A DNA stretch of 64,000 nucleotides from Flavobacterium sharifuzzamanii (lineage in GTDB: Bacteria > Bacteroidota > Bacteroidia > Flavobacteriales > Flavobacteriaceae). Shown here piece after piece: positions 53,095 through 62,767 of the stretch. The stretch lies in NCBI RefSeq assembly GCF_003254585.1, contig NZ_QJGZ01000041.1:434001-498000 (forward strand), in the 5' to 3' direction. Below the pieces are notes generated by a model. The model saw only the letters and a list, made by a program, of their open reading frames with translations. It was not told the DNA's origin and ran no database searches. A program made the translations under genes and the position numbers. Positions within the stretch are counted from its first letter, which is position 1. The number at the start of each line of letters is the position of its first letter.

Positions 53095-54840
53095 ATGAAA
53101 AAAATAATTTTAACAATACAGCTTTTAGTTTCTATTGCTTCTTTTGGGCAAGGTTTCTTGCACAGAGACGGACAAAAAATTGTTGACGGTAATGGAAAAA
53201 ATGTTCTTTTAAGAGGTTTAGGTCTTGGCGGATGGATGGTGCAGGAAGGTTATATGTTGAAGACACAGCCATTTGCCAGCCCGCAATATCAGATTCGACA
53301 AAAAATACAAGATGTAATTGGCGAAGAGGGAACAAAAGAATTTTATGCAGCCTATAAAGCAAACGGAATTACAAAACGAGATATAGACTCTTTGGCAAAA
53401 TGGGGATTCAATTCTATTCGTCTTCCAATGCATTACAATCTGTACACTCCACCAATTGAGCAGGAAAAGAACGGTGAAATCACTTGGATAGAAGAAGGTT
53501 TTACCATGACCGATAATCTACTGAAATGGTGTGCAGAAAATAAAATATATCTGATTTTAGATTTGCATGCTGCTCCAGGCGGACAAGGAAATGATGCTGC
53601 AATTTCGGATTTTGATACAACAAAACCAGCACTTTGGCAGAGTGAGGCTAATCAGAAAAAAATGATTGCGCTTTGGAAAAAATTGGCTTCTCGTTACCGT
53701 GATAATCCGTGGATTGGGGCTTATGATATTATCAACGAACCCAACTGGAATTTTACTGGATCAAATAAAAATGGCTGTGATGAAAACTCAAATGGGCCTT
53801 TAAGAGATTTGATGGTTGCGGTTACAAAAGCCATTCGTGAAGTCGATACCAATCATTTAATTTTTATTGAAGGAAATTGCTGGGGAAATAACTACAACGG
53901 AATTTTTCCGTTATGGGATGATAATCTAGCTTTAAGTTTCCACAAATATTGGAACTATACCGACAAGGCTTCGATTGAACAAATGTTGAGCTACAGAGAA
54001 AAATACAATGTACCAATCTGGATGGGAGAAAGCGGAGAAAATTCTAATGTTTGGTTTAAAGATGCTTTGACATTGGTTGAAACAAACAACATTGGATGGG
54101 CATTCTGGCCAATGAAAAAAATAGACAATATTGCTGGAGTAACTTCTGTTACTAAAACTCGTGAATATGATGCTCTGTTGAAATATTGGAAAGACGGTGG
54201 TTTAAAACCATCTCCAGAATTTGCAAAAAAGACTTTGATGAAAATGGCGGATAATTACAAAATGGAAAACGTAACTGTTAAGCCAGATGTAATAGATGCA
54301 ATGTTCAGACAAGTACAGACTGATGATACAAAACCATACAAGAAGAATGCAGTTCCTGGCAAAATTGCAGCAACACATTACGATTTAGGAACCAACGGAA
54401 AAGCTTATTCAGATACTGATTTTATAAATTATAGATCGGTAACTGGAAAAGACGAGCAATGGAATCGCGGTAACAGCATGAGAAATGATGGAGTTGATAT
54501 TTTGCCATGTAAAGACAAAGATTCAAACGGTTATCAAGTTTCATTTATCGAAGACGAGGAATGGATTCAGTACACTGTTGATGCAAAAGAAGGAACTTAC
54601 AATATTGCTATTCGCTATTCTAGCGAAAAAGCAGAAGGGAAATTGTATTTAGAAATTGAAGGAGGAACAAAATCTGAAGTGATTTCACTTCCTGCAACTG
54701 GAGGAAATGACAAATGGAAAACAGCTGTTTTATCTAATGTAGCATTGAAATCAGGTTCAAATAAAGTAAAAGCTGTATTTGAAAAAGGAGGTTTTAATCT
54801 GAACTATTTTGACTTTGTTTTGAACAAAACAAAAAAATAG
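53095..54840 (+). CDS. GH5-family glycoside hydrolase with C-terminal CBM6
   Basis: 581 residues with a signal peptide (1-18). The catalytic barrel (about 25-375) has the GH5 acid/base Glu215 in IINEPNW and nucleophile Glu312 in WMGESGENS, plus the start motif LLRGLGLGGWMVQEGYML and LILDLHAAPGGQ. Residues about 445-578 form a CBM6-like beta-sandwich (EWIQYTVDAKEGTYNIAIRYSS). GH5 is large, so the exact activity is uncertain; an exo-acting beta-1,3- or 1,6-glucanase fits the locus. It begins 18 bp after a GH30 gene. Confidence 0.9.
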   Translation: MKKIILTIQLLVSIASFGQGFLHRDGQKIVDGNGKNVLLRGLGLGGWMVQEGYMLKTQPFASPQYQIRQKIQDVIGEEGTKEFYAAYKANGITKRDIDSLAKWGFNSIRLPMHYNLYTPPIEQEKNGEITWIEEGFTMTDNLLKWCAENKIYLILDLHAAPGGQGNDAAISDFDTTKPALWQSEANQKKMIALWKKLASRYRDNPWIGAYDIINEPNWNFTGSNKNGCDENSNGPLRDLMVAVTKAIREVDTNHLIFIEGNCWGNNYNGIFPLWDDNLALSFHKYWNYTDKASIEQMLSYREKYNVPIWMGESGENSNVWFKDALTLVETNNIGWAFWPMKKIDNIAGVTSVTKTREYDALLKYWKDGGLKPSPEFAKKTLMKMADNYKMENVTVKPDVIDAMFRQVQTDDTKPYKKNAVPGKIAATHYDLGTNGKAYSDTDFINYRSVTGKDEQWNRGNSMRNDGVDILPCKDKDSNGYQVSFIEDEEWIQYTVDAKEGTYNIAIRYSSEKAEGKLYLEIEGGTKSEVISLPATGGNDKWKTAVLSNVALKSGSNKVKAVFEKGGFNLNYFDFVLNKTKK

Positions 54841-54900
54841 AGGAAATAATATTTATCTTGATATTCAATTTATTAACTAAACCATTTAAATAATAAAAAG

Positions 54901-55971
54901 ATGAAAATAATCAATCTCGCAAATAGAGCAGGAGTATTTACCTTAATTCTATTGTTTGTATTTCAGTCTTGCAGCAGTAACAACGATACAACTGATACTC
55001 CTGTTGTAACTCCCGATAAAATTTCTGTTCAAGTTGATGTAGTTGGAAAAACTGCTGAAATGCCAAATGGAGACGGAAGCGGAAAAATTAATTTAAAAAT
55101 TGATGCTTCTAATGCAAAGTCATATAAAGTTGTGGTAAACAATGAAACAAAAGAATTTACAACCAGCAATTTTTCATATGAGTTTACTCAACAAGGAACC
55201 AAAACCTATACGATTGATGTTACGGCATTTAATGGAATAAAATACACTAATACTTCTACAAAAGTAAATGTTTTCGTAGCCAGAAAATTAATCTGGTCAG
55301 ACGAGTTTAATACAGATGGAGCACCAGATACTTCAAAATGGGGTTACGATTTAGGAAATGGAAACGGTTTTGGGAATAACGAATTACAATATTACACAAA
55401 CCGCTCTGAAAATGTAAAAATCGAAAATGGACTTTTAAAGATTACAGCAATCAAAGAAAGTTATCAAGGAAGCCAATATACTTCTACAAGAATGCTGACA
55501 AAAGGAAAATTTTCTTTTAAGTATGGAAGAGCAGAAGTTCGTGCAAAATTACCAGTTGGAGGCGGGACATGGCCAGCTTTTTGGTTATTGGGAGATAATA
55601 TAGAAACAGCAGGATGGCCTTTGTGTGGCGAAATTGACATTTTAGAATCAGTTGGAAATAATCCAAATGTTATTCACTCGTCACTGCATTCTCCGGGACG
55701 TTCAGGTAATACGCCAGACACCAAAACGACAACGGCTCCAAATTCAACAACCGAGTTTCATATTTATGCCGCTGAATGGGATGCCGAAAATATCAAATTT
55801 TATGTAGACGATAATTTATTTTACACTTATAAAAACTCAAGTACAACTCCGTTTAATGCGAAATTCTTTGTGATTCTAAATTTAGCAATGGGAGGAAATT
55901 TTGGAGGAACTGTAGATCCAAACTTTCAAAGAGCGACTTATGAAATTGATTACGTAAGAGTGTACAATTAA
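54901..55971 (+). CDS. GH16-family laminarinase-like lipoprotein
   Basis: 356 residues with lipobox at FQSCSSN (Cys22). Residues about 40-125 form an Ig/PKD-like domain, then the GH16 jelly roll (about 128-356). The signature GEIDILESVG gives nucleophile Glu244, Asp246 and acid/base Glu249, with the family's WSDEFN start and the typical ending YEIDYVRVYN. Such enzymes are endo-beta-1,3-glucanases. It is surface-anchored and would make oligosaccharides for the SusC/SusD importers. Confidence 0.94.
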   Translation: MKIINLANRAGVFTLILLFVFQSCSSNNDTTDTPVVTPDKISVQVDVVGKTAEMPNGDGSGKINLKIDASNAKSYKVVVNNETKEFTTSNFSYEFTQQGTKTYTIDVTAFNGIKYTNTSTKVNVFVARKLIWSDEFNTDGAPDTSKWGYDLGNGNGFGNNELQYYTNRSENVKIENGLLKITAIKESYQGSQYTSTRMLTKGKFSFKYGRAEVRAKLPVGGGTWPAFWLLGDNIETAGWPLCGEIDILESVGNNPNVIHSSLHSPGRSGNTPDTKTTTAPNSTTEFHIYAAEWDAENIKFYVDDNLFYTYKNSSTTPFNAKFFVILNLAMGGNFGGTVDPNFQRATYEIDYVRVYN

Positions 55972-56043
55972 CATAACTTTTAAACAAATTTTTTTCTTTA
56001 AAGTCCCGTAAACGCTAGATTTACAAGATTAAAATTTTTTAAC

Positions 56044-56883
56044 ATGAAAAAGATAAACAAACTTGTTCTTGCAGTAATGCTGCTTTTAACCGTGAACTCA
56101 TTTTATGGTCAGAATTTAAAAATTATGACTTACAATATCCGTTTGGATGTTGCTTCAGATGGAGAAAATGCGTGGCCAAAACGAAAGGATTATTTTACCT
56201 CTCAAATTGGGTTTTACAGTCCAGATGTTTTTGGAGTTCAGGAAGCAACACCAAATCAAGTTTTAGACATTGCATCGGCTTTGCCAAATTATAGCAGATT
56301 TGGAGTAGGAAGAGAAGAAGGCGGATTGGGAGAAGCTTGTACGATTTACTATAAAAAAGATCGTTTTAAAGTCGAACAATCTAACACTTTCTGGTTATCT
56401 GAAACTCCAAATGTGGTGTCAAGAGGTTGGGATGCTGCATGCAATAGAGTTTGTACATACGGACTTTTTAAAGATCTAAAAACAAAAAAAATATTTTGGG
56501 TTTTCAATTTGCATTTAGATCATATGGGGGAAGAAGCTAGGGTAAAAGGCGTACAGCTTGCTCTTTCTAAAATAAAAGAATTGAACACAAAAAATTATCC
56601 CGCTTTTTTAATGGGTGATTTCAATTCTGAACCAAACACAACGCAAATTGGAGAAATCAAAAAAGTGATGGATGATACCAAAGATGTTTCAATAGAAAAA
56701 CCTTTTGGACCTTCAGGAACTTTCAATGATTTCAAACATAATGAACCCGTAACATTATTATTAGACTACATTTTTATTTCAAAAAATAGTGGTCTAAAAG
56801 TTCAAAAACACGCAGTGTTAAGTGATTCTAAAGATTTAAAATATCCGTCGGATCATTTGCCTGTCTTAATAGAAATAGATTAA
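56044..56883 (+). CDS. Secreted endonuclease/exonuclease/phosphatase-fold (EEP) protein
   Basis: 279 residues with a signal peptide (1-22). All EEP catalytic motifs are present in order: MTYNIR, GVQEATP, NLHLDHMG, MGDFNSEPN, LDYIF and YPSDHLPVL. The fold cuts phosphodiester or phosphomonoester bonds with Mg. It sits between GH16 and GH30 genes, 2 bp from the next gene, so it is part of the glycan operon; similar secreted EEP proteins occur in other Bacteroidetes polysaccharide loci. A role on phosphorylated glycan or lipid is inferred only. Confidence 0.88.
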   Translation: MKKINKLVLAVMLLLTVNSFYGQNLKIMTYNIRLDVASDGENAWPKRKDYFTSQIGFYSPDVFGVQEATPNQVLDIASALPNYSRFGVGREEGGLGEACTIYYKKDRFKVEQSNTFWLSETPNVVSRGWDAACNRVCTYGLFKDLKTKKIFWVFNLHLDHMGEEARVKGVQLALSKIKELNTKNYPAFLMGDFNSEPNTTQIGEIKKVMDDTKDVSIEKPFGPSGTFNDFKHNEPVTLLLDYIFISKNSGLKVQKHAVLSDSKDLKYPSDHLPVLIEID

Positions 56884-56885
56884 AA

Positions 56886-58310
56886 ATGAAAAACATCAAC
56901 AAAAAACTTCAAATCCTGGTTTTGCTGCCGTTAATTGCGATGCAGTTCAATTGCGGATCTTCAAAAAGTGTTACTTCCAATTCTGGAGAAGTAGAATCTT
57001 GGATTACTACTACAGATGAAACTTCAAAACTTAAAAAACAAACTGATTTAGTTTTTGGTTCAGAAACAAATTCAAATCAGACAATCGAGATTAATCCAGC
57101 TGAAAAATTTCAAACCATCGAAGGTTTCGGATTTTCATTAACGGGCGGAAGTGCTCAAGCTATTAAAAAACTGGATAAATCAAAAAGAGAGGCCTTGCTT
57201 CAGGAATTATTTTCTAGAAAAAATGGCGCAATTGGTTTAAGTTATTTAAGAATAAGTATTGGAGCATCAGATTTGAATGAAAAAGTTTTTTCGTATGATG
57301 ATATGACAGAAGGACAAACAGATATGAATTTGGAACACTTTAATCTTGGCCCAGATTTAGACGATGTAATTCCGGTTTTAAAAGAAATCTTAGCTATAAA
57401 TCCTAAAATAAAAATAATGGGATCTCCGTGGTCGCCTCCAGTTTGGATGAAAGACAACGGAAGCTCAAAAGGCGGAAGCTTACAGCCAAAATACTATGGA
57501 GTTTATGCACAGTATTTTGTAAAATACATTCAAGCAATGAAATCGCACGGAATTGTGATTGATGCCATTACGCCTCAAAACGAACCATTGCACCCAGGAA
57601 ACAACCCGAGTTTGTTAATGTTGGCAGAACAGCAAGCAGATTTTGTTGGAAACCATTTAGGTCCCGCTTTCGCGAAAGCAGGAATCAAAACCAAAATTAT
57701 TGTTTATGATCACAACTGCAACAAACCAGAATATCCTTTGACGATTTTAAGAGATCCAAAAGCAAATCCGTTTGTAACGGGATCGGCTTTTCACTTGTAT
57801 GAAGGAGATATTAGCGCTTTGACTACTGTTCATAACGAATTTCCAAATAAAGATTTGTATTTTACAGAACAATATACAGGTTCGGGAACTAATTTTGAAA
57901 CAGACTTAAAATGGAGTGTGAAAAACGTAGTAATCGGTTCTATGAGAAACTGGAGTAAAAATGCACTTTCTTGGGGATTGGCAAATGATGAATTCTATAA
58001 GCCTTTTACACCAGGAGGATGTTCAACTTGCAAAGGAGCTTTGATGATTGATCAGAACCAAAATATCAAAAGAGAAGTAGGATATTATATCATCGGGCAT
58101 GCTTCTAAATTTGTTCCAGAAGGTTCGGTAAGAATTGGAAGTAATATTGCAGGAAGCTTATATAATGTGGCTTTCAAAACTCCTTCAGGACAAACCGTTT
58201 TAATTGTAGAAAATGATGGAGCTTCAGCTGCAACATTTAATATTAAATATAACCAAAAACAAACCACAACCACTCTAAACGCAGGTGCAGTTGCAACTTA
58301 CGTTTGGTAA
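56886..58310 (+). CDS. GH30-family glycoside hydrolase lipoprotein
   Basis: 474 residues with lipobox at FNCGSSK (Cys23). Acid/base Glu233 in PQNEPL and nucleophile Glu328 in FTEQY, barrel start GFGFSLTGGSAQ. It is closely related to the GH30 lipoprotein at 51607, sharing SLEKD/LKEILAINPKI-type segments and the GGC-x-x-CKGA motif near residues 375-385. It is predicted to be surface-located. It starts 2 bp after the EEP gene and ends 13 bp before the GH3 gene. Confidence 0.92.
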   Translation: MKNINKKLQILVLLPLIAMQFNCGSSKSVTSNSGEVESWITTTDETSKLKKQTDLVFGSETNSNQTIEINPAEKFQTIEGFGFSLTGGSAQAIKKLDKSKREALLQELFSRKNGAIGLSYLRISIGASDLNEKVFSYDDMTEGQTDMNLEHFNLGPDLDDVIPVLKEILAINPKIKIMGSPWSPPVWMKDNGSSKGGSLQPKYYGVYAQYFVKYIQAMKSHGIVIDAITPQNEPLHPGNNPSLLMLAEQQADFVGNHLGPAFAKAGIKTKIIVYDHNCNKPEYPLTILRDPKANPFVTGSAFHLYEGDISALTTVHNEFPNKDLYFTEQYTGSGTNFETDLKWSVKNVVIGSMRNWSKNALSWGLANDEFYKPFTPGGCSTCKGALMIDQNQNIKREVGYYIIGHASKFVPEGSVRIGSNIAGSLYNVAFKTPSGQTVLIVENDGASAATFNIKYNQKQTTTTLNAGAVATYVW

Positions 58311-58323
58311 ACAACTTAAACAC

Positions 58324-60549
58324 ATGAAAACAACAACAATTATGCTGTTTATGCTTTCGCTTTTAGCGTCGGCACAACAGCAGACAATAGATCAGAAAGT
58401 CAATGATCTGTTGAAAAAGATGACAATCGAAGAAAAAATTGGCCAGTTAAATCAATACACTGGCGACAATCAGGCAACGGGTCCAATTACAATAAACCCA
58501 AACAAACAAGCTGAAATAAAAGCAGGTTTAATTGGTTCGATGCTAAACGTAATCGGAACAAAATATACCAGAGGATATCAGGAATTGGCGATGCAGTCAA
58601 GACTTAAAATTCCGTTGTTATTTGGTCAAGACGTTATTCATGGTTACAAAACTACTTTTCCGCTTCCATTAGCAGAAGCGGCAAGCTGGGATTTGCAAGC
58701 AATTGAATTAGCAGCAAGAGTAGCAGCAACAGAAGCTGCAGCAAGCGGAATTCACTGGACATTTGCGCCAATGGTAGATATTAGCCGCGATCCTCGTTGG
58801 GGACGTGTAATGGAAGGAGCAGGAGAAGATACTTATCTAGGTTCTAAAATTGCTTACGCAAGAGTAAAAGGTTTTCAAGGAAACAAATTGGGAGATTTAA
58901 ACTCAGTTATGGCCTGCGTTAAACACTTTGCAGCTTATGGAGCTGGAGCTGGAGGAAGAGATTATAACTCTGTAGATATGAGCGAAAGAATGTTGTGGGA
59001 GACTTATTTACCACCATTTAAAGCGGCTTTAGACGCTGGTGCAGCAACATTCATGAATTCGTTCAACGATATTAACGGAATTCCAGCAACTGGAAATGTG
59101 CATTTGCAGAGAGATATCTTAAAAGGAAAATGGAACTTTCAAGGTTTCGTAGTTTCAGATTGGGGATCAATTGGAGAAATGGTAGCACACGGTTATTCTA
59201 AAAATCTTAAAGAAGCTGCTTATTCAGCTATTACTGCAGGAAGCGATATGGATATGGAAAGTAATGCATACCGTAAGAATTTAGCAGAGTTAGTAAAAGA
59301 AGGCAGAGTTGCTATAGATTTGGTTGATGATGCAGTAAGACGTATTCTTCGCAAGAAATTCGAATTAGGATTATTTGATGATCCTTACAGATATTCTGAT
59401 GAAAAACGTGCTGAAAAAGCATTAAGTAACCCAGAGCATAGAAAAGCAGCTCTTGAAGTTGCGGAGAAAAGTATTGTTTTATTAAAGAATGAAAACCAGA
59501 CTTTGCCAATATCAAAAAATGTAAAAACAATTGCATTTATTGGACCAATGGTTAAAGAATACAAAGAGAACATGGGCTTTTGGTCTGTAGAACTTCCAGA
59601 AGTTGATTACAATAAATGGATCGTTTCGCAATGGGATGGTTTACAAAACAAAGTGGGTAAAAACACTAAATTATTGTACGCAAAAGGTTGTGAGATCGAA
59701 GGAACAAACAAAGATGGCTTTGCAGAAGCTGTTGCAACAGCTAAACAAGCAGATGTTGTAATCTTGAGTATTGGAGAAAGACGCGACATGAGCGGTGAAG
59801 CAAAAAGTAGAAGTGACTTGCATTTGCCAGGCGTTCAGGAAGATTTAGTTAAAGCAATTCAGGCAACAGGAAAACCAGTTGTAGTTTTAATAAACGCTGG
59901 AAGACCTTTAGTTTTTAATTGGACAGCAGATAACGTTCCTGCAATTGTTTACACTTGGTGGTTAGGTACTGAAGCTGGAAATGCAATTGCAAATGTTTTG
60001 TTTGGAGATTACAATCCATCAGGAAAACTGCCAATGACTTTCCCAAGAGAAGTAGGGCAGGTGCCAATTTATTACAATCACTTTAGTACAGGAAGACCAG
60101 CTAAAGATGAAAATTCAACAAACTATGTTTCAGCTTACATCGATTTGAAAAATTCTCCAAAATATCCTTTTGGATATGGTTTGAGCTACACAACGTTTGA
60201 TTATTCTGGTTTGAAATTATCTTCAACTAAGATAAAAAGCAATGAAACAATCAAAGTTTCTTTCCAATTGAAAAATACTGGAAAAGTAGCTGGAGAAGAA
60301 GTGGTTCAATTGTATTTGAAAGATAAATTTGGTTCTGTAGTAAGACCAGTTTTAGAGTTGAAAGATTTTCAAAAAGTGAAATTAAATGCAGGAGAATCTA
60401 AAACAATCGAATTCACAATCGACAAAGAGAAGCTTTCTTTCTATAATGATAAAGTAGAATGGGCTGCAGAACCAGGAGATTTTGAAGTTATGATTGGAGC
60501 TTCATCAGCAGATATTAAATTAAAATCAGATTTTGAATTAGTAAATTAA
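58324..60549 (+). CDS. bglX: GH3-family beta-glucosidase (BglX-like)
   Basis: 741 residues from ATG 58324; an in-frame TTG/CTG-type start further upstream would overlap the preceding GH30 and remove the clean signal peptide (MKTTTIMLFMLSLLASAQ). GH3 N-terminal barrel with nucleophile Asp279 in VVSDWGSIGEM, then the alpha/beta sandwich and a C-terminal fibronectin-III-like domain (about 640-735). It is normally periplasmic and releases glucose from short beta-glucans. It is the last gene of the enzyme cluster, and a strong terminator follows 4 bp after the stop. Confidence 0.95.
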   Translation: MKTTTIMLFMLSLLASAQQQTIDQKVNDLLKKMTIEEKIGQLNQYTGDNQATGPITINPNKQAEIKAGLIGSMLNVIGTKYTRGYQELAMQSRLKIPLLFGQDVIHGYKTTFPLPLAEAASWDLQAIELAARVAATEAAASGIHWTFAPMVDISRDPRWGRVMEGAGEDTYLGSKIAYARVKGFQGNKLGDLNSVMACVKHFAAYGAGAGGRDYNSVDMSERMLWETYLPPFKAALDAGAATFMNSFNDINGIPATGNVHLQRDILKGKWNFQGFVVSDWGSIGEMVAHGYSKNLKEAAYSAITAGSDMDMESNAYRKNLAELVKEGRVAIDLVDDAVRRILRKKFELGLFDDPYRYSDEKRAEKALSNPEHRKAALEVAEKSIVLLKNENQTLPISKNVKTIAFIGPMVKEYKENMGFWSVELPEVDYNKWIVSQWDGLQNKVGKNTKLLYAKGCEIEGTNKDGFAEAVATAKQADVVILSIGERRDMSGEAKSRSDLHLPGVQEDLVKAIQATGKPVVVLINAGRPLVFNWTADNVPAIVYTWWLGTEAGNAIANVLFGDYNPSGKLPMTFPREVGQVPIYYNHFSTGRPAKDENSTNYVSAYIDLKNSPKYPFGYGLSYTTFDYSGLKLSSTKIKSNETIKVSFQLKNTGKVAGEEVVQLYLKDKFGSVVRPVLELKDFQKVKLNAGESKTIEFTIDKEKLSFYNDKVEWAAEPGDFEVMIGASSADIKLKSDFELVN

Positions 60550-60552
60550 ATT

Positions 60553-60588
60553 AAAAACGGGGCTTCTTTTTGAGCCCCGTTTTTTTTA
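60553..60588 (+). terminator. Terminator after the enzyme cluster
   Basis: Stem ACGGGGCT/AGCCCCGT with an 8-nt loop, flanked by As and followed by eight Ts. It also faces the convergent DUF3857 gene. Confidence 0.9.
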
Positions 60589-60594
60589 TCAAAA

Positions 60595-62616
60595 TTATTT
60601 TAGTCGTTTCTTAAAACTGTATTTAAGCATATTTATTAAACCTTGTTCAATAATATCGATTCCAATTCCATAATTGCTGTCGGCAATTTCATGATGTGCA
60701 TTTCTAAAATCTTCAAAATCTTCACTTGGGATTTCTAAATTGATCAATGGTTTAAAATCGACATAAATAGAAGCGCCATTTTTAGTTACTTTTTTGCGGC
60801 TTGTAAAATCAAAATAAGGATTTGTAATAGTACTTTCTTGAATAGTATATTTTTCTTGAGTATCTATTTTCTGATCTGTCGATAAGTTGATCTCGTATTT
60901 TTCGTTGTCAAAATTATGCCAGAACGAAACATCGCTGTGTATAAAATCGCGTGCTGAGTTTTTAACCACATTTCGATCAAAATACATTAAAAAACGATTC
61001 TTTTCGGGATCTGTAAAATACGGATTTTCGATTGAAGTGTTGTATTGAATTGTAAACTCATTCAGCTTTTTATCATCGCTAACAATTTCAATTGAAGCAT
61101 CTTTAAAAATAGTCCTGATATCAGTTCCGTTTCTATCGCTAGAATAATTTAAGGCATAGAATAAGAAATTATTCCAGCTGTCAATTATTTCTCTTTTATT
61201 AGTGTTTTTGAAATATTTGCGCATATAATTGGCACGATTTCCTTTGTAAGTCGAAACCAATTTTAACTGGCCTATATTATTTTCGGCACTGAAATCTACT
61301 TTTTCAGTTATACCATAATAAGGAAATTTATACGGTTCTTTAATCGCTAATTCTTGATTTGGTTTTACCTCCAAATAATGCTTAAAGTAGATAAAACCGC
61401 GGTTTTCAAGCAATCCAAATTCATCTCTTGAGGTGGCATCAACAAAATAAGTTTCTCCTTTGTGTTTAATTTTTACAATAACATGATTAAAAGTCAGCAG
61501 AGAAGGAAGATAATATTTAATGTAATGGTCAGAATTAAAGTTTACTAATACTACAGAAGAATCAACATTGATATAATCCAGAACCACTTTCAATAAAACC
61601 GATTTTGCCTTACAATCACCTTGTTTATTTTCATAAGTTACTGATGGCTCTTGCGGTTTGTGCCCGTTCATTTCATCAGCATTAAAAATATAGTACACAT
61701 GATTTTGTACATAATCAATTGCAAATTGCAACTTCTCATCTTGATCTGCAATGGCATTCAGTTTTTCAACAAGGTTTGGAGCAAATTCTTTTAAAGAGGC
61801 TTTACTGTATATTTCTTCATAAAGCGGAGAAATGTAATTAGATAAATCAATCCAATTACCATCTGTAGCAAAATCAATAAAAGGAGCAATTTCTCTATTA
61901 ACGTCAAAAGAGTTAATGTAATTTTCTTTGTCAATAACAAAACGCTCTCCTTTTTTCAGGTAATTGATTTCTGGTTCTATAACATTTCCCTCTTCATCTC
62001 TGAAAAATGTTTTTTTGTAAGCGATTGTTTCTTTTCTATCATTGATAAATGAAAACTTATATTTTCCGTAAGCCCAATAAGAACTTGGTGTTACATAGAC
62101 ATATTTAAGAAACTCCTTTCTCATAAAATCGCGATCTGTAAAAACCTTTGTGCGAGAATCTTCAGTAATCAAAATATCATAAAGACGTAAATCTTTAATT
62201 GTTATGTTTACTTTTTTGTTACTGCTCAAAATGCCGCCTTCGCTTTGATTTTCGCTATCCAAAACTTTAATTTTAGTATCAGCAATTTTATCAATCAAAA
62301 CACCATCTCTTAAAACACTGATTCTGTGTATAACATAAGTCTCGTTTTCTTCTACGACAACATCTCTTACCGAAGCGCTTTCTAGATTTGATGGTTCGTT
62401 AAGTGTATAGGCAACACAAGCATATTCACTATTTTCGATATCGCTTGTATAATAAATTTTATCTAAGAAGTAACAGAAATCTCGACCTTCTTCAACTTGT
62501 TTGTTGGAGAAATCGGATTCTTTTATATAGTCAATAAGTTGATCGTCGTTAATTGTAGGCGCCCAGCTTTCTGGTTTTTGAATTTTGTAGCTTTCTGATT
62601 CAATGATGTTTTCCAT
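60595..62616 (-). CDS. DUF3857/transglutaminase-like protein
   Basis: 673 residues. N-terminal DUF3857 region (about 40-265), then a transglutaminase-like core with a Cys-His-Asp arrangement: QGDCKAKSVLL at about residue 335, TFNHVIVKI near 380, and YFVDATSRDEFG near 394. The C-terminal part (about 440-670) is a second beta-rich domain. No clear signal peptide or membrane segment is seen at the N-terminus, which is unusual for this class, where members are often exported. The substrate is unknown. It is convergent with the enzyme cluster and probably not part of it. Confidence 0.8.
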   Translation of the reverse strand: MENIIESESYKIQKPESWAPTINDDQLIDYIKESDFSNKQVEEGRDFCYFLDKIYYTSDIENSEYACVAYTLNEPSNLESASVRDVVVEENETYVIHRISVLRDGVLIDKIADTKIKVLDSENQSEGGILSSNKKVNITIKDLRLYDILITEDSRTKVFTDRDFMRKEFLKYVYVTPSSYWAYGKYKFSFINDRKETIAYKKTFFRDEEGNVIEPEINYLKKGERFVIDKENYINSFDVNREIAPFIDFATDGNWIDLSNYISPLYEEIYSKASLKEFAPNLVEKLNAIADQDEKLQFAIDYVQNHVYYIFNADEMNGHKPQEPSVTYENKQGDCKAKSVLLKVVLDYINVDSSVVLVNFNSDHYIKYYLPSLLTFNHVIVKIKHKGETYFVDATSRDEFGLLENRGFIYFKHYLEVKPNQELAIKEPYKFPYYGITEKVDFSAENNIGQLKLVSTYKGNRANYMRKYFKNTNKREIIDSWNNFLFYALNYSSDRNGTDIRTIFKDASIEIVSDDKKLNEFTIQYNTSIENPYFTDPEKNRFLMYFDRNVVKNSARDFIHSDVSFWHNFDNEKYEINLSTDQKIDTQEKYTIQESTITNPYFDFTSRKKVTKNGASIYVDFKPLINLEIPSEDFEDFRNAHHEIADSNYGIGIDIIEQGLINMLKYSFKKRLK

Positions 62617-62711
62617 GTACTTTTTCTATAGGGGTATATTCTTACTTTTAAAACGGCTAAAATAATTAATAAATGACCATTTTCTTTCATTTTAGTGTAA
62701 AATTTATAATA

Positions 62712-62745
62712 AAAAAAAAGCCTCACTAAAAGTGAGGCTGTATTA
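62712..62745 (-). terminator. Terminator after the small hypothetical gene
   Basis: Stem AGCCTCAC/GTGAGGCT with a TAAAA loop and a run of As on the plus strand, giving a U-run on the minus transcript. Confidence 0.8.
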
Positions 62746-62767
62746 TAAATTATAAACATGGACAAGG

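Noticed and set aside
62523..62765. 80-codon minus-strand frame overlapping the start of the DUF3857 gene
   Set aside because: It overlaps that gene out of frame and spans the terminator at 62712-62745; composition is not protein-like.
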